From Nyssa sinensis (taxonomy: Eukaryota > Streptophyta > Magnoliopsida > Cornales > Nyssaceae): 64,000 nt of DNA. Numbering within the stretch: the stretch's first letter is position 1; each line of letters starts with the position of its first letter. The notes beneath the pieces were generated by a model. The model worked only from the letters and a program-made list of their open reading frames with translations. It ran no database searches and was not told the DNA's origin. Below are positions 49,791 to 61,399 of this stretch, piece by piece. The DNA lies in assembly GCA_008638375.1 (NCBI GenBank), contig VIRR01000523.1, forward strand, positions 1 through 64,000, written 5' to 3'. Position numbers and translations under genes: made by a program.

Positions 49791-52745
49791 TGTCACGCCC
49801 CGAATTCCAGCGAACCCGAGGCGCGAGTAACGAGACAAAGGAAAGTAAAATAATAAAGAAATGAAAGATGATAATGACATCCTCATACATTCTGTACACT
49901 GTTCTGATACATACATAGGGTCTAGTCCACTTGCTTACAACATACAAAATAAAATATGGTCTTGAGCTTATGCCCTTATACAATATCAAAACAAACGCCC
50001 CTTGGGCCTAACATAGTCCCTAGTCAGATCATCTCCACGTCTCGTACAGCTGGGACATCATCTGAAATGTTTGCCCCATTAAAGGGGTCAGCTCAACATG
50101 CTGGTACAATATAATGCTAATGCAAGAAACAAAACTAAGGTCGTGGCAAGTGCAAGTGTACAGTTATTTCTATATGGCATTCAATATCATGATGACAGTA
50201 TATGAGCAGTATATAGTATATGTACTGTATGCGTGACACACCCATGCAACTCTATGCCACCCATGTCTCATGATACGGTCATTCTCCGCTGGCATGAGTA
50301 CCGCCGCGTATGTCTCGCTTCACGGTCCGGAATCCGTCAGGCTTGCAAGTACCTATTGGCCGATTTTGGGTTTTTCACCACAGGATCTGCACCCTCATAA
50401 TGCAAAGCACCAAGTGCTTACCCACGCCATGTCCAAGGAATTTCGCTATGCCAATATGCTCTGATCTCATCATGTCACAATGCAATCTCAATGATGCATC
50501 TCATTCATATATGAAGCATGCCTTCAAGTACACAATTCATAATATCAACAGTTCTTCGAAGCATATAATTCACACACTACACTAACACATGCAATATACC
50601 CATAATCATTATACAACTTAACAAGATAGCACGTAGCACATAATCATGTGAACACTCAAGCAAACATGTGAACAATCAATGCAGCAAAGCAAGTATTCCT
50701 AATCTCAATTCTATTTCTTACTTAGCACAATATATCGTACCTGTAAATCGGTCTCAACTCAAGAAGTGCACTCGAGGTATGGTAGGATCACTGTGAAAAT
50801 ACTGAAGGTCAGAGCACCTTCTCCTTGCCCTTTCGCGTTCCTATAAGCATAACAGGTAATTCAGTTCATTGTCATTTGAATTCATTCTATTCATCAAATT
50901 TTATGTCTTTAATTCATAAGTTTCTATTTTTCTAATTTAGACTCCACTATTGAGTCCGGAACGTCGAAGAAACTAAGTTTAGGCTTTCGTAGAATTCAAT
51001 TCGGACACCTGGGTTAAAAAGGGCAAAACAGTCATTTTGCACTTTACACGGGTCCTTACATTTTGTGACCTCTTTTCATAAATCGGACTCTACGGTTGAG
51101 TCCGGAATGTTCGAGATAATAAAGTTTCACTATTTGTTTACCTAATTCGGAGTTCGTTTGACTGTACTTTAATTCAGGGGCATTTTGGTAATTTTAAAGG
51201 TTTCTACGGGTCTTTCATTTTTCGGGACCCCGTCTCGTAAAACGGACCTCACCATTGGTCGAGATAGTCAAAATACACTAATGACTTGTCCCATTTGGAC
51301 TCCGGGATATTTTTAAATATTTAATTAATTAATTAATTTAATTAATAATTTATTAATATTTTATTCAGGAGGGTCAAATCAGAATTATTAATAGTTGGGG
51401 GGTTCAATTTATAATTTCCGTAAGTTTTGGGTTAATTTTCAATTATCAAAAGTTCAGGGGCAGAATTGTAATTTGAAATTCTCCTATTCCTAATTCGGAC
51501 AGCCAAACAAGGATCAACCTAAAACAGGGATAAGATATCCCTGTTCTTATTTATTTCAGATTTTCAATTTCATAAATCCACAACCAAACAGCCCCCTTTA
51601 CCCTTTTAATTTAAAACACATGGCGACACGTGGCAGGGGCGGTCCACACCCGCCCGAACCGACCCGACCCGGACCCGGAACAGACCCCCCCTTCTTCCCC
51701 GATTTTCCGGCGACGCACAATAGGGTTCCGGCGCCGGCGACCGATTTTCGGCAGCTTTTTCATGTTTTCAAAATGCCATTTTCTAGAGTTTTTCAAGTAG
51801 GTTTCACTCCCACCTTTCATTTTCAGTTTAGACCAACGGATTTTCACGAAATAGGGCTCAAAGGCCCATGGCCGAATCTCCGGCCAGCTGAATATCTTCA
51901 ATTTCTCACTCGGTTGTTCACGGTTTTCCATCATTTCTTTCTCATTTCATTTTCTGCACTTATTAGGGTTATTTCTATCTCATTAGATTCAAGCTTTGTA
52001 CATAAAATGCTAATCCAACCCCCCCATGACCGTGACCTGCAAACCCCTTTTTCTCCCTCATTTTTCAACCATTTTCCTTCATTCTTTTTGCAAAACAATC
52101 CTCACAACATACACTTTAAAACCCTATGCATCAAATAAATCATCATGCCTTAAAAAAAAATAAAACAGAAAGGGTGCACTTACGGATTTTCTGAGCTTTC
52201 TCTCTCTAGCCGTGCCTTCTTTCACCCTCTTGCTCCGAGCTCGAACCAAGCTTCAAACTCTCTCTCAGAGCTCTATTTCTCTCCCTCTCTTCTGTTTCTT
52301 TCCTTCTCTTTTCTCCCCACCCGAGACTACACTTATGCACACACACAAACCAAATCCCTCACGTCTCTCCCTCACAGCCACTATTCTTGACTTCTTTCAC
52401 CCTCCTTCAGCTTCAGTTGTTCTTCCCCAGGTGCAGCTTTGCATTAAATGCAAAGCTGCCCTATATGTATGCCTACACACACAACTTCACTCATTACACA
52501 CACTAGAAAGACACACACACAGCCGACACCCCCCTTAGTTCGGTTGTAACCACACACACACACACTCACATCCAGTTACACACACACAACTCACTGCCAT
52601 ACATTCTCCCACACATCCATATACACATACCCATATACATGCACATATTACACAATTTAAATAAATATATATATATATATATGTATACATCCATGTATAT
52701 ATATATATATATATCATGCACATCATATACACACTTCCATCCATC

Positions 52746-52790
<45 letters not shown>

Positions 52791-52849
52791 GCAAAGATTT
52801 TTAATTAACCAAGAATAATAAATAAAAAAAAAATTTTCATGTCATAACA
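49791..52849 (-). mobile_element. Solo LTR Z (minus strand) in the SDR pseudogene
   Basis: The plus-strand text starts TGTCACGCCCCGAATTCC and ends TTTTCATGTCATAACA, with identical 5-bp duplications ATAAC (49786-49790 and 52850-52854). Excising it restores the SDR frame exactly. It shares both ends and several internal blocks with solo LTR X in the same orientation. Length 3.06 kb, no primer site or domains. Contains a GC-rich patch (51620-51760), CA- and TA-rich microsatellites (52530-52740) and an (AAT)n run. Confidence 0.85.
52745..52790. repeat. (AAT)n microsatellite
   Basis: About 15 uninterrupted ATA/AAT trinucleotides near the end of solo LTR Z, preceded by (TA)n and (CA)n stretches. 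Confidence 0.9.
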
Positions 52850-53040
52850 ATAACACCGCCACCAATGATGTTGATAAACATATAGTCCTTCCCCCGCCCT
52901 GATTGAATCCGTTTGCCGCCTCTTTACAGTACAAGAAGGGCCCTGTGGTGTTGAATCCCGAAGCAAACATGAACAGATAGTGAGAGTAGAATTGATTTTT
53001 ATTGACCACGTACATGGAAATCAAAACATTAAACATGAAA

Positions 53041-54516
53041 AAAAAAAAAATCTAAGAGAAACAAAATGATGAAAATGCAAAGGTGAAAGCTGGAATTAAC
53101 TTTCAAATCTTAACCCAGGAAAATCAAATAATCATGTATTCAAAAATATTATAAGTGGACAATCATGTTAAAACAAAGTAAAGAAACCAGAGAGTACGGG
53201 TTGTATCACTCACTTTTGCACTACCTAGTTTGCCTGTGGAAAATAAGTAGACAACACCGGCTCAAACATTAAATACCTTTGCTTCTAGCTTGTTTGGAAT
53301 TGTCTCAGATGTAATTAGGTCCAGCTAGAATCTGAACCCTTCTCCTGTGAAAATCTTTCAAAGTTTCTAAAGTGACTGAGCCACCATAGTTCCCATTGTA
53401 GACAAAGACAACAAAAGAATGTGTTCTCAAAAGTATCATTCAACATCAAAATTCAAATTCAAAAAGTGAGAACAATAAACTGCAAGGTTAGCAGTTTGTA
53501 ATTACCCTATGAAAAACCATACAGAACTGGAAGGCAACAATAACAATTAGAATGAATATTGATTGGCAAGCTATTGAGCCCAAATCATCTCTGACCAATT
53601 TATCATTGATTAGGTTTGAGCCACCCATAATCGCATCAGATCCATAAAACAACCACCCAAATCATAGTTTCATTTTTAAAAACGAGAACAAATAAACTGC
53701 AAGTTTAGTGATTTGTTATTATCCTGTGAAATTTATTAAAGTAACCAACATGATAATGTCGCCATAGAATTTACTGAAAAGAAAGGCAACAATAATAATT
53801 GGAATTAATATTGGTTGATGAATTAATAAGGCTGACCATGTGTGACCAATTTATCATCAGTCAGGTTTGAGCCACCCAAAATCACATCAGACGCATCCAA
53901 GGCTAACTTGGATTTCTTTGCTCTAGATGAAAGGCAAGTCTAGGTCAGAAATTGCCAAACTTATAGTGTAATGTAATATATGGAGGAACTTTGATGATGC
54001 ATCCTTTCAAAGGTACAAAGACTCAAGAAATTTAATATTGGGAACCCATAACAACTTGAGAACTTAAATAGTCCAAGCCTGCTCCTCCATTGTAAAAGTG
54101 TACTCAAATCAAAGACTGCACTAAATTGATGACATCATGCATAACCTGGATTAACATAACATAACATAAACACACTCTATACCACTGTCTATATATGAAT
54201 AAACTATAAAAATCTACTTACAGATATATGCATGTACAATTTTCTCATGACATATTTTTAACAACTTTTGTGGTATAAACCATATGATTAACACTTGACA
54301 ACAGTATTTTATGCATGAAGTTGAAAAACTGAAATTTTCATGTTTAAGATAAGCCAAATTAAAAGAACTACGATAAATGAAGTATATTGTCAACTTGTAG
54401 ACACCTAGACATAAAAAAAAAAAAAAAAAATTGATGAAGACTGAAATATAGATAACTATGCCAAGAAACACTAAATGTACTCACCAATATTCAAAACCAT
54501 CGGCCAGATAAGTCCC
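53041..54516. other. Non-coding, possibly 3' flank or introns of a minus-strand gene
   Basis: Less repetitive than the rest of the window; no domain recognised. It contains the tandem duplication 53465-53895. A 25-bp word, AAATGCAAAGGTGAAAGCTG plus GAATT at 53074, recurs in inverse orientation at about 54750-54775. It could be the downstream part of the gene at 54517-55050. Confidence 0.35.
53465..53895. repeat. Diverged tandem duplication, about 210 bp
   Basis: 53465-53640 and 53680-53895 share the order GAGAACAATAAACTGCAAG, GTTAGCAGTTTGT, AGGCAACAATAA, AATGAATATTGATTG, GACCAATTTATCAT and AGGTTTGAGCCACCC, with small indels. Confidence 0.75.
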
Positions 54517-55050
54517 CTAGCTGCCCACATAGTCTGCAACTAAGACAGGATGTATCAGAGCTTTACCATTTTCTAAAGCATCCCAGGAAACTTTGGCACC
54601 CCTGTTATGATAAATGTCCCGTGCCGCATATTCTATTTCAACACTTCTGCTGAGCAAAGCCTTACCCTCTTCTTTAGAAACCTAAAAAGTATTTGCTAAA
54701 TGCAGATGAAGAAAAGGACAACCCAATTCACTATTGTTGGGACAGTATGAAAAAATTCCAGCTTTCACCTTTGCATTTTTATTTTGAGAGAGAGATTTGA
54801 AAGGACATGTTATCACTACCGTCAGTCCAATGGTTGTGATGATCGCGTCTGTTCTTGACATTTGGATTAACTTTTTACAAGTTGATGAAGACGCCCACGA
54901 AGAGATCAGTGAGATCCAGAATAAAAAATTGACAAAATTACATACTTACAATTTGATCAAACCCTAAAATATAAATCTAATTGATACCTTGGTTGCGGAC
55001 GAGATCTGCAGCGAAAACTGAAAAATATTTCCGACTTCATCTCTGTTCCT
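54517..55050 (-). CDS. Possible host gene, first and last exon only (unidentified protein)
   Basis: The last exon is minus strand 54679-54517, after a clean acceptor (TACTTTTTAG). It reads VSKEEGKALLSRSVEIEYAA, RDIYHNRGAKVSWDALENGK and ALIHPVLVADYVGS, then stops at TAG, 54 codons without a lesion. Near 55040 a short exon may begin with ATG (MKSEIFFSFRCRSRPQPR), ending at a donor GTATCAA (about 54985), with a purine-rich 5' leader upstream. The middle (54690-54980) shows no convincing exon. The composition and intact frame suggest real coding sequence of a small conserved plant protein that I cannot name. It may be a live small gene, an alternative 3' exon, or a gene fragment. Confidence 0.35.
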
Positions 55051-55099
55051 AGTCTCTTATCTCTTTCACCGCCAACCGCCCAGTCCTCCTTTCTGATTT

Positions 55100-55640
55100 T
55101 TATTTTTTTTTTAAAATAGAGTTGTTTTAATTTTTTTAAAAATAAAATTATAGTAAATTTATTTATCAAATAAAATTATTTGTGAAATTGTCTTTCTAAA
55201 AGATAATTTTAAAAGAAATTATTTGAAATCATTTTTCAAAACGATAGTTTTAAGAACATCTCTTCAAAAATTAATTTTTTAATAAAATTTTTTTTAAAAA
55301 TATCTTTTTGAAAAAAAATAAAAAAATAAATTTTAAATCGTCTTTTTTTTTTTTAAAGATAATTTTAAAAACGACTTTAATTTTATAAATAAATTTAAAA
55401 CAATACCATCCTCAAAAAAATACTTCGTTTGGTTAGGTTTTTAAAAACAAATTTTTAATTTCAAAACGTAAAATACGTGTTTGATAAATTATTTATTTTA
55501 ATTTTTTAAAATTTAAATTATCATATATATTCAAATATATTTTTATAATTTTTAAAAATTAATTATAAAATTTTTAAAAAATTATTTTAAAAATTATATC
55601 TAAATTACTATTTAAACGCAACCGTAACTGTACTTCAGAT
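55100..55640. other. Extremely AT-rich spacer
   Basis: Runs of A and T with TTTTAAAA-type words in both orientations, able to fold on itself in many ways. No coding or repeat family recognised. Confidence 0.5.
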
Positions 55641-55874
55641 TTTATTCCTCTTTCTGATTTCTCTCTCCTCTTCCACCGGCTTCTCTTTGCTTTTAAAAAG
55701 ACTATAGCAACCTTGTAAATATGTTACATGAAGCTGCCACCGCCTTCTGGAGACATGGGGTTTTGAAATTTCTGGAGGGATGCGGCACCACACCACCTCA
55801 CGTGCAGCTTTTTTTTTTTTTTTCTCTTTTCAGGAAACAACCAAAAAACAAAAGAAATAAACTTTTATTTATTG

Positions 55875-55917
<43 letters not shown>

Positions 55918-56090
55918 CATCATCATAGTGGATAAAGAGCTTTCAGTCAAGAACATTTGATTCAGATCACTTTTCATAATGAAAAAGTGAAAACTTTGTG
56001 ATGACGAACAACTTCACTTTCTGTGACGAAGACCACATTATCATGCCTACATTATCAGCAGCTACATCAACTATTCACATGGAGCAACAG
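55641..56090. other. Intergenic sequence with (TA)n
   Basis: A (TA)n run at 55876-55912. The rest is unassigned. The open frame at 55721-55960 runs through the microsatellite and is not credible. Confidence 0.45.
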
Positions 56091-56585
56091 CACACTAAAG
56101 AAATTCAGTAGTACAAGGTAATTATAATTCGTGGATAGAGTTAGTTACAAAAGATGTAATAGAGATTCGGTGGTTAGTAAGTCAGTTAGCTGAGAGTGCA
56201 GGTTAGTTGCATATGTAGCCGATTGTATAAATATAGGTTGATGTTCTGCAGATAGTAATTTTGAATACAATGGATTACAAATTTCTTCTGCACTTCTCCA
56301 TTTTCTTCTTCATCTCTATTCTCCTTTTTCTCTCTTATTTCTTCCTTGATCTCATCCCTGTATCTTCAGGAATTTTCAGAGTATAAGAGCCATTAAAGGT
56401 AGATTGAAGAGGTAAATTCAATCCCTCTATTTCTGGTTACAAGCCAAACCACCTCCTCTTTCTCTGACAACACAGGTAATGCTTCTCACTTTAAAGGTAG
56501 AGAAAGAGGTAGATTTCATAATTGAGGTGGAAAAATGAATAAAACAAGAAAAAACAATACTCAATTCCATGCATATCACAGAACC
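56091..56585 (+). mobile_element. Copia LTR 3' part, primer site and gag scrap
   Basis: The text with GTCAGTTAGCTGAGAGTGCA, a TATAAATATAGG box (about 56227) and TGAATACAATGGATTACAAA is typical of the promoter-to-U5 part of small copia LTRs. The LTR ends in TTTTCA at 56378, followed at once by GAGTATAAGAGCC, a degenerate copy of the tRNA-iMet site TGGTATCAGAGCC. After a short leader, 56480-56580 reads SDNTGNASHFKGRERGRFHN and then GGKMNKTRKNNTQFHAYHR, resembling the Gly/Arg/Asn-rich segment before the gag zinc knuckle. The bulk of gag is therefore deleted. The gypsy element at 56586 interrupts it. The left LTR border is uncertain. Confidence 0.65.
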
Positions 56586-58863
56586 TATAGACATCTCATT
56601 TTGTGATCCTTGATTAAGTAAGTAGTAATCCTGTAGTTATACTAAGAAAACTACTTCGAGTAGGACTCTTTCCAAGAGAGTCTTATTCCTATTAGGACTC
56701 CTCTTGACAGAGTCGTATTCCTGTTAGGACTTTTTCGCTAGAGTCTTTATTCCATTAGGACTCCTCCTATCAGAGTTCTATTCCCGCCAAGACTCTCCTG
56801 TTAGAGTCCCAATTCCATTAGGACTCCTAACAGAATCCTATTCCCATTAAAACTCTTCTCGCTCTTGTTGGGACTCTAATGCCAGAGTCCTAGTCTAAGT
56901 ATGACTTTTTCCGATAGAGTCCTCCTCCTATTAGGACTCTCATGCCAGAATCTCAGTCCAAGTAGGACTCCTCCCGATAGAGTCCCACTCTTGTTGGGAC
57001 TTTCATGCCAAAGTCCTAGTCCAAGTAGGACTCTTTTCGATAGAGTCATATTCTTATTCAGACTCTTTTGCCAAAGTCCTAGTCCAAGTAGGACTCTTTT
57101 CGATAGAGTCATATTCCTATTAAGACTCTCTTGCCAAAGTCCTAGTCCAAATACGACTCTTTCTGATAGAGTCCCACTCCCGTTATGACTCTCCTACCAA
57201 AGTCTCAGTCTAAGTAAGACTCTTCCCGATAGAGTCTCACTCCCGTTAGGACTCTTTTGATAGAGTCTCAGTCCCAGTAAAACTCTTCTTGACAAAGTCT
57301 TACTCCCATTAGGACTCTTTTGCCCATCGGAGTGTGTTTTGGTAATTTTGGTACCTTTTTGCCCACTAAGGGCATTTTGGTAATTTTGACATAATCCTAC
57401 ATTTGGTAGGACTTCTTAGTCACTTGAGGGGTATTTTCGTAATTTCAATATCATTTTACCTATATGGGGTAATTTGGTAATTTTAGCCATTTGGTGACGA
57501 ATCAGGGATAATTTGGTCATTTCACATGTCTTGTGGTAATTTAGAAATTCTCTACCCAATTGGGAGAAATTTGGTAATCTTGAGTGATAATAGTCTATTT
57601 AGGCTTAATTAGGACTTTGCACTTTTAGAATTTCCAAAAATCTTGTTTTTTGATATTTCCTTAAACAGATATACATCGAACCTGGACGTTTTCATTTTGA
57701 AATTTATTTTCTAATTAAATTCTATTTCTCTTTTATCTCATTGGCTCTCTTGCATGTAGGCACCAATTCTATTGGTTCGTGCATAATTATAATTATTTAT
57801 TAATTCATTTAGTTAGAATAATCATTCTTATTTAATTTTTTACTTATTTAATTATATAATTATCACTCAAGACATGATCCGAACCCTCCCTTTTAGTGTT
57901 TCGTCTTAGATCCATGGATCAAAGCTCTATATTTTCCTATAAATAGAGCCCACTGGCCATCAAGTTTAGGCGACGGAGAAAGACACGATTTTCATAGTCT
58001 CACGCTATTAGTTTAGTTCTAGAGTTCTCTCTACAAGAACTCTCCCTCTTCCGAGGCCAAAGCCTTGCTGAAGTGATAACCTTCCTTTGAGAAGCAAGTT
58101 AAAACAACGATTTCCAAACCAAAGAACAAGCCGGAGATCTGCCCGATTGAAGCCTTCAATCCAGATTTTCCTAGCCGAAGTGCTGCCCACGACTGAATAA
58201 TCCTTAACAGTTTCTTTTTCTTTAGATCCAGTTAATCTCATCTCTTTTATCATTTTTGATAAAAGAGGGTAAACTAGAGAACTACGTGACTCTGATTCCG
58301 TTTTCTGAATGGATACGTAGGAAACCTTCAGACCCAAGTCAAATTTTCTTTCTGTCTTTTCTGTTATGTTTTATCTCTTTACACTAGATCTTCTATTATT
58401 GATCTCTTCTAAACTCACATCTATCTTTTTAGTTTTTTCTCATCACAAAATAGCTTTGCAAGTGAATATTCGAGGTCGATCCATTCAGATTTGGTGGGGT
58501 GGGTGTCTAACACCTTCTTACTCCATACTTTAGCCCCCAGATCCATGTTTTCTTTGATTTTCACTTTATTTCAGTGTCTTATTTTATTTGATCCATATCA
58601 AGGAATCTTTAGAATGTAATTAGGAGACAAGGCAATATAAATTTTGAGTATTCCATTTCTTTTCAGTTTTCTTTTGATTATGTTCTGCTGTAACGAGTTT
58701 GCTTGTTTTTTGCACAAAAAGAAGTTGGCGACTCCTCAATCTCTCTATCTCCCATAAGAGGCGTTCTTTCCCACCTTAAGGAAAGGAAACAGCCGGGATC
58801 CCTCTAAAACCATAAAAAATGATGACTTACCATTTTCCCTTTTTTTTGGTGCAGGTGCCTACA
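56586..58863 (+). repeat. 5' LTR of the second Tat/Ogre-like element
   Basis: Starts TATAGACATCTC and ends GTGCAGGTGCCTACA. Collinear with both LTRs of the nested element, including the 63-bp array (about 56640-57300), TATA box at 57938 and leader. Confidence 0.9.
57938..57945 (+). promoter_or_regulatory. TATA box of the second Tat/Ogre-like element
   Basis: TATAAATA in TTTCCTATAAATAGAGCC, matching 36687 and 44789. Confidence 0.75.
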
Positions 58864-58883
58864 GTGGCGACTCCACTAGGGAT
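58864..58883 (+). promoter_or_regulatory. Primer binding site (tRNA-Arg type)
   Basis: GTGGCGACTCCACTAGGGAT directly after the LTR end. It differs from TGGCGACTCCACTGGGGA by one base. Confidence 0.8.
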
Positions 58884-59129
58884 TAAAGAGGGCTAGACCC
58901 GGTGGAGTAGTCACTTCAAGGCTATTTTGTTTACTTGCTTTACATTCATTTATTTTTATGCTTTCGGATGAATGAATGGATGTATGCTTGAATGTATGGA
59001 TGAATGAATAAAAAAAAGCTAAAATCTAAATACTTTGCATACACATCACTGCATAACATGTGCATTTACACTGCATATCCTTCTAAACCTCGGATAGTGA
59101 GTAGCCCTCGCCCCGTATGCTCACTCAAC

Positions 59130-60093
59130 TTAATGGGTGTTGCAGGTGAAAGCCCTCCACTCCTTGATCACTCAAAGATTGGGAGGAACTATGCAACGAC
59201 TTTGTCAAGTAGTACAAGTATAACAATGAACTTGATATCACTCTACCAGACTTGGAGACCACCAAGCAAGACCCAAAAGAAAGTTTGTCCACGTTCATCA
59301 CTAGATGGTGAACTAAAGCAGCTTAAATGATCAACCGGCCAAATGAGGCTAAACAGGTTCATATGGTAAAAAAGAATTCACTTCCAGTCTACCGTGAAAC
59401 TTTCTTCTCCCAATACTTTGAGACGTTCAAAGCACTAGTGGGGGCTGGAACACAAGTAGAAGATAAGGTTAATGATGGCACTCTCAGAACAAGTGACCCA
59501 AAGCCTCGCAAAATCTTTTCAACCTCAAAACCAGGTGGTTTGACCCACATGATCACTGTCGTCAACACATCAAGGTCATTTTTATGGCCAACATCACAAG
59601 GTTTCCCACAAAAACGTCTTCAAAGGAAATTCTCAAATTTACCAGCACTAATGGGTGAGATATACAATAATCTCTAAGAAAAGGGGCTTCTTTAACCCTT
59701 GGAGCCAAGGCTAACTCCGAACTTTTTACCCAGAGGGTTTAATCTGTACCAGTATTGCACCTATTATCAAGGCGATAGACATAACATAAATCAGTGCCAA
59801 ACTCTGAAGAACGTAATTCAAGACCTAATTGATGAAGGAACAATAGGGGCTTCACCAGCAAAGCCTAATGTCACCACCAACCCTTTGTCGGCCCACAATA
59901 CACGACTTAATATCAACATGTTAAGTCTTGAAGACTCAAATCAAAGCGGCCTCATCAATGATTTCACAAATTCCTCCAAGTGTAGCATGATCACTTGGGA
60001 CGAACTCATGGGTAAGAAGAGTCATTTTAGCTCAACTAATGCAATACATGTCACACGAGGGGGAGACCATTCAAGCCCGTTCGGCTACAAATA
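59130..60093 (+). pseudogene. gag of the second Tat/Ogre-like element, N-terminus deleted
   Basis: Homology to the other gag starts abruptly at about 59146 (GGTGAAAGCC), so about 1 kb of the N-terminal part is missing compared with 38719-40046. It then reads KDWEELCNDFVK, YNNELDITLPDLETTKQDPK, ESLSTFITRW and, from 59327, MINRPNEAKQVHMVKKNSLP and VYRETFFSQYFETFKALVGA. A later frame (59699-60094) has the knuckle-like CTYYQGDRHNINQC with LKNVIQDLIDEGTI. Several stops and at least two frameshifts. Gag would form the particle core and bind RNA. Confidence 0.85.
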
Positions 60094-60424
60094 AATAACC
60101 TACTCACAAAGTTTTTGAAGCCCAAAGAATCAATAGGAGCCCCACTGCAGGTTCCTATCGAAGATGAGCTACTCAAACAACTCAAGAAAACACAAGCCAA
60201 CATATTAGTATGGGGGTTATTGACATTGTCCTTTCCACACAGGTAGATTATTTTGAGGCATCTCAATGAAACACAGGTTCCTACCACCACTACCCTCGAA
60301 TAACTCACACAAATTATTGGGGGGTCTAATTCAATAATATCATCACTTTCACTGATTATGACTTACCGAAAGGAGGGTCCAACCATATTAAGGCTCCACA
60401 TATTACTGTAAATGCCCTCGGAAA

Positions 60425-60690
60425 GAGGATACTTATGGTGCTCATTGACAACGACTCCGCTCTCAATGTTTGTCCTCTTAGGACTACAAAGTGCCTTGGC
60501 TTAGAGGTAGTCATTCTCACTCCATCAGCCCAAGTAGTTAGTGCATATGACAATACTCAGCAGGAAGTTGTAGGGGTCGTGGCACTTAGCAAGAACCTTG
60601 GCCCGATTGAAAGAACTACATATTTTCATGTACTAGACATCCCGGTATCCTTTAATTTGCTACTTGGAAGGCCTTAGTTACATGAAATGA
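60425..60690 (+). pseudogene. Retrotransposon aspartic protease
   Basis: From about 60425 the frame reads (R)ILMVLIDNDSALNVCPLRTT, with the active-site region DNDSALN (DNGSALN in Tat relatives, DSGA in other proteases). It continues SAQVVSAYDNTQQEVVGVVA and YFHVLDIPVSFNLLLGRP, ending with the conserved (L)LGRPW-like motif, the second structural signature of retropepsins. It would cleave Gag-Pol. The frame is open for 80 codons but isolated from gag and RT by stops. Confidence 0.85.
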
Positions 60691-61310
60691 AAGCCATATC
60701 ATCCTCTCTACATCATAATCTCAAATTCGTTTGTCAAATAGGGGTAGTCACCATACATGGGGATATTGATCCTGCCGGCGATGCTCTCCCCGTACTAGGG
60801 ATCCAACACAATGCCAATGATTGACCTTTGTCAGGCTTCGATCGTATAGGGAGCCTTGAGATATAACAAGTACTTGACAAAAGATTATACAAACAAGTTG
60901 TGATAAACATGATGGTCCACATAGGATATGTGTCGGGCAAGGGTCTTGGATTCACTTTGTAAGGTCTACCTACACCACCCCACCAACTGGAAAGGGAATA
61001 CACATTTGGGTTCGGATACTTACCCACTGAGGAAGATTTTCGTGAAAAGTCTTTGGTCGCACAAGCCAAGAAAATTGCTAAAGAATGGGGGTTTCCCCCC
61101 AAACGTATAGAAATAAAACCTTACTTCCCTACCTTAAATGGGAGCTTTGTCAAGAAAAGAGAGGACTATCCATACTATGGGTTCTCTAAGCTATGGTACA
61201 ATGCTAAGGCCAAGACTAGAGTTCCCGATTGGGAAATATTTAGCGATTGCACCTGTGGTTTCGATGAGGATGTGGTGGTACTAGTTGAACAACATGATCA
61301 TCAATAGGAG
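60690..61310 (+). pseudogene. Protease-RT linker with G-patch-like motif
   Basis: After the protease, 60907-60966 reads NMMVHIGYVSGKGLGFTL, stop, GLPTPP, a G-patch-like motif (GY..GKGLG) common in Tat-clade polyproteins. From 61003 a frame gives FGYLPTEEDFREKSLVAQAK, then KIAKEWGFPPKRIEIKPYFP and NGSFVKKREDYPYYGFSKLW, ending CGFDEDVVVLVEQHDHQ. This resembles the conserved spacer of this clade. Its role in RNA binding is inferred from the family only. Confidence 0.7.
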
Positions 61311-61399
61311 GACTGGATCGAAGAGCTCAGAGGACTGAAAGATTGCTTCGCTAAGATGGAGCTCACTATTGATATGGTTGATATGTCTCCATAGGTAAC

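Larger units (their letters stand above)
49571..52985 (-). pseudogene. Short-chain dehydrogenase/reductase gene fragment, split by solo LTR Z
   Basis: On the minus strand the first piece (52985-52855) encodes FASGFNTTGPFLYCKEAANG, then FNQGGGRTICLSTSLVAV. After removal of Z the same frame continues LWPGFGVNVASKAVVEVKEL and RRTGIMANCMASRPIATEMF, and ends ...WPELLGSW with a stop at 49571. This is the C-terminal half of a plant NADPH-dependent aldehyde reductase-like SDR: STSLV corresponds to the catalytic serine strand and ASK to the YxxxK motif, followed by GI.(V/A)NC..PGP(I/V)(A/E)TEMF. The catalytic tyrosine is replaced by asparagine (NVASK), several residues are missing between AVVE and KEL, and the N-terminal Rossmann half with TGxxxGIG is absent. 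It is therefore a pseudogene, already truncated apart from the LTR insertion. Confidence 0.8.

Noticed and set aside
51620..52138. 172-codon proline-rich open frame
   Set aside because: It lies wholly inside solo LTR Z in its GC-rich part, shows no domain, and reads antisense to the LTR.
56901..57188. 95-codon open frame, and a minus-strand mate at 56876-57112
   Set aside because: Same tandem array in another LTR copy; both strands appear open for the same reason.
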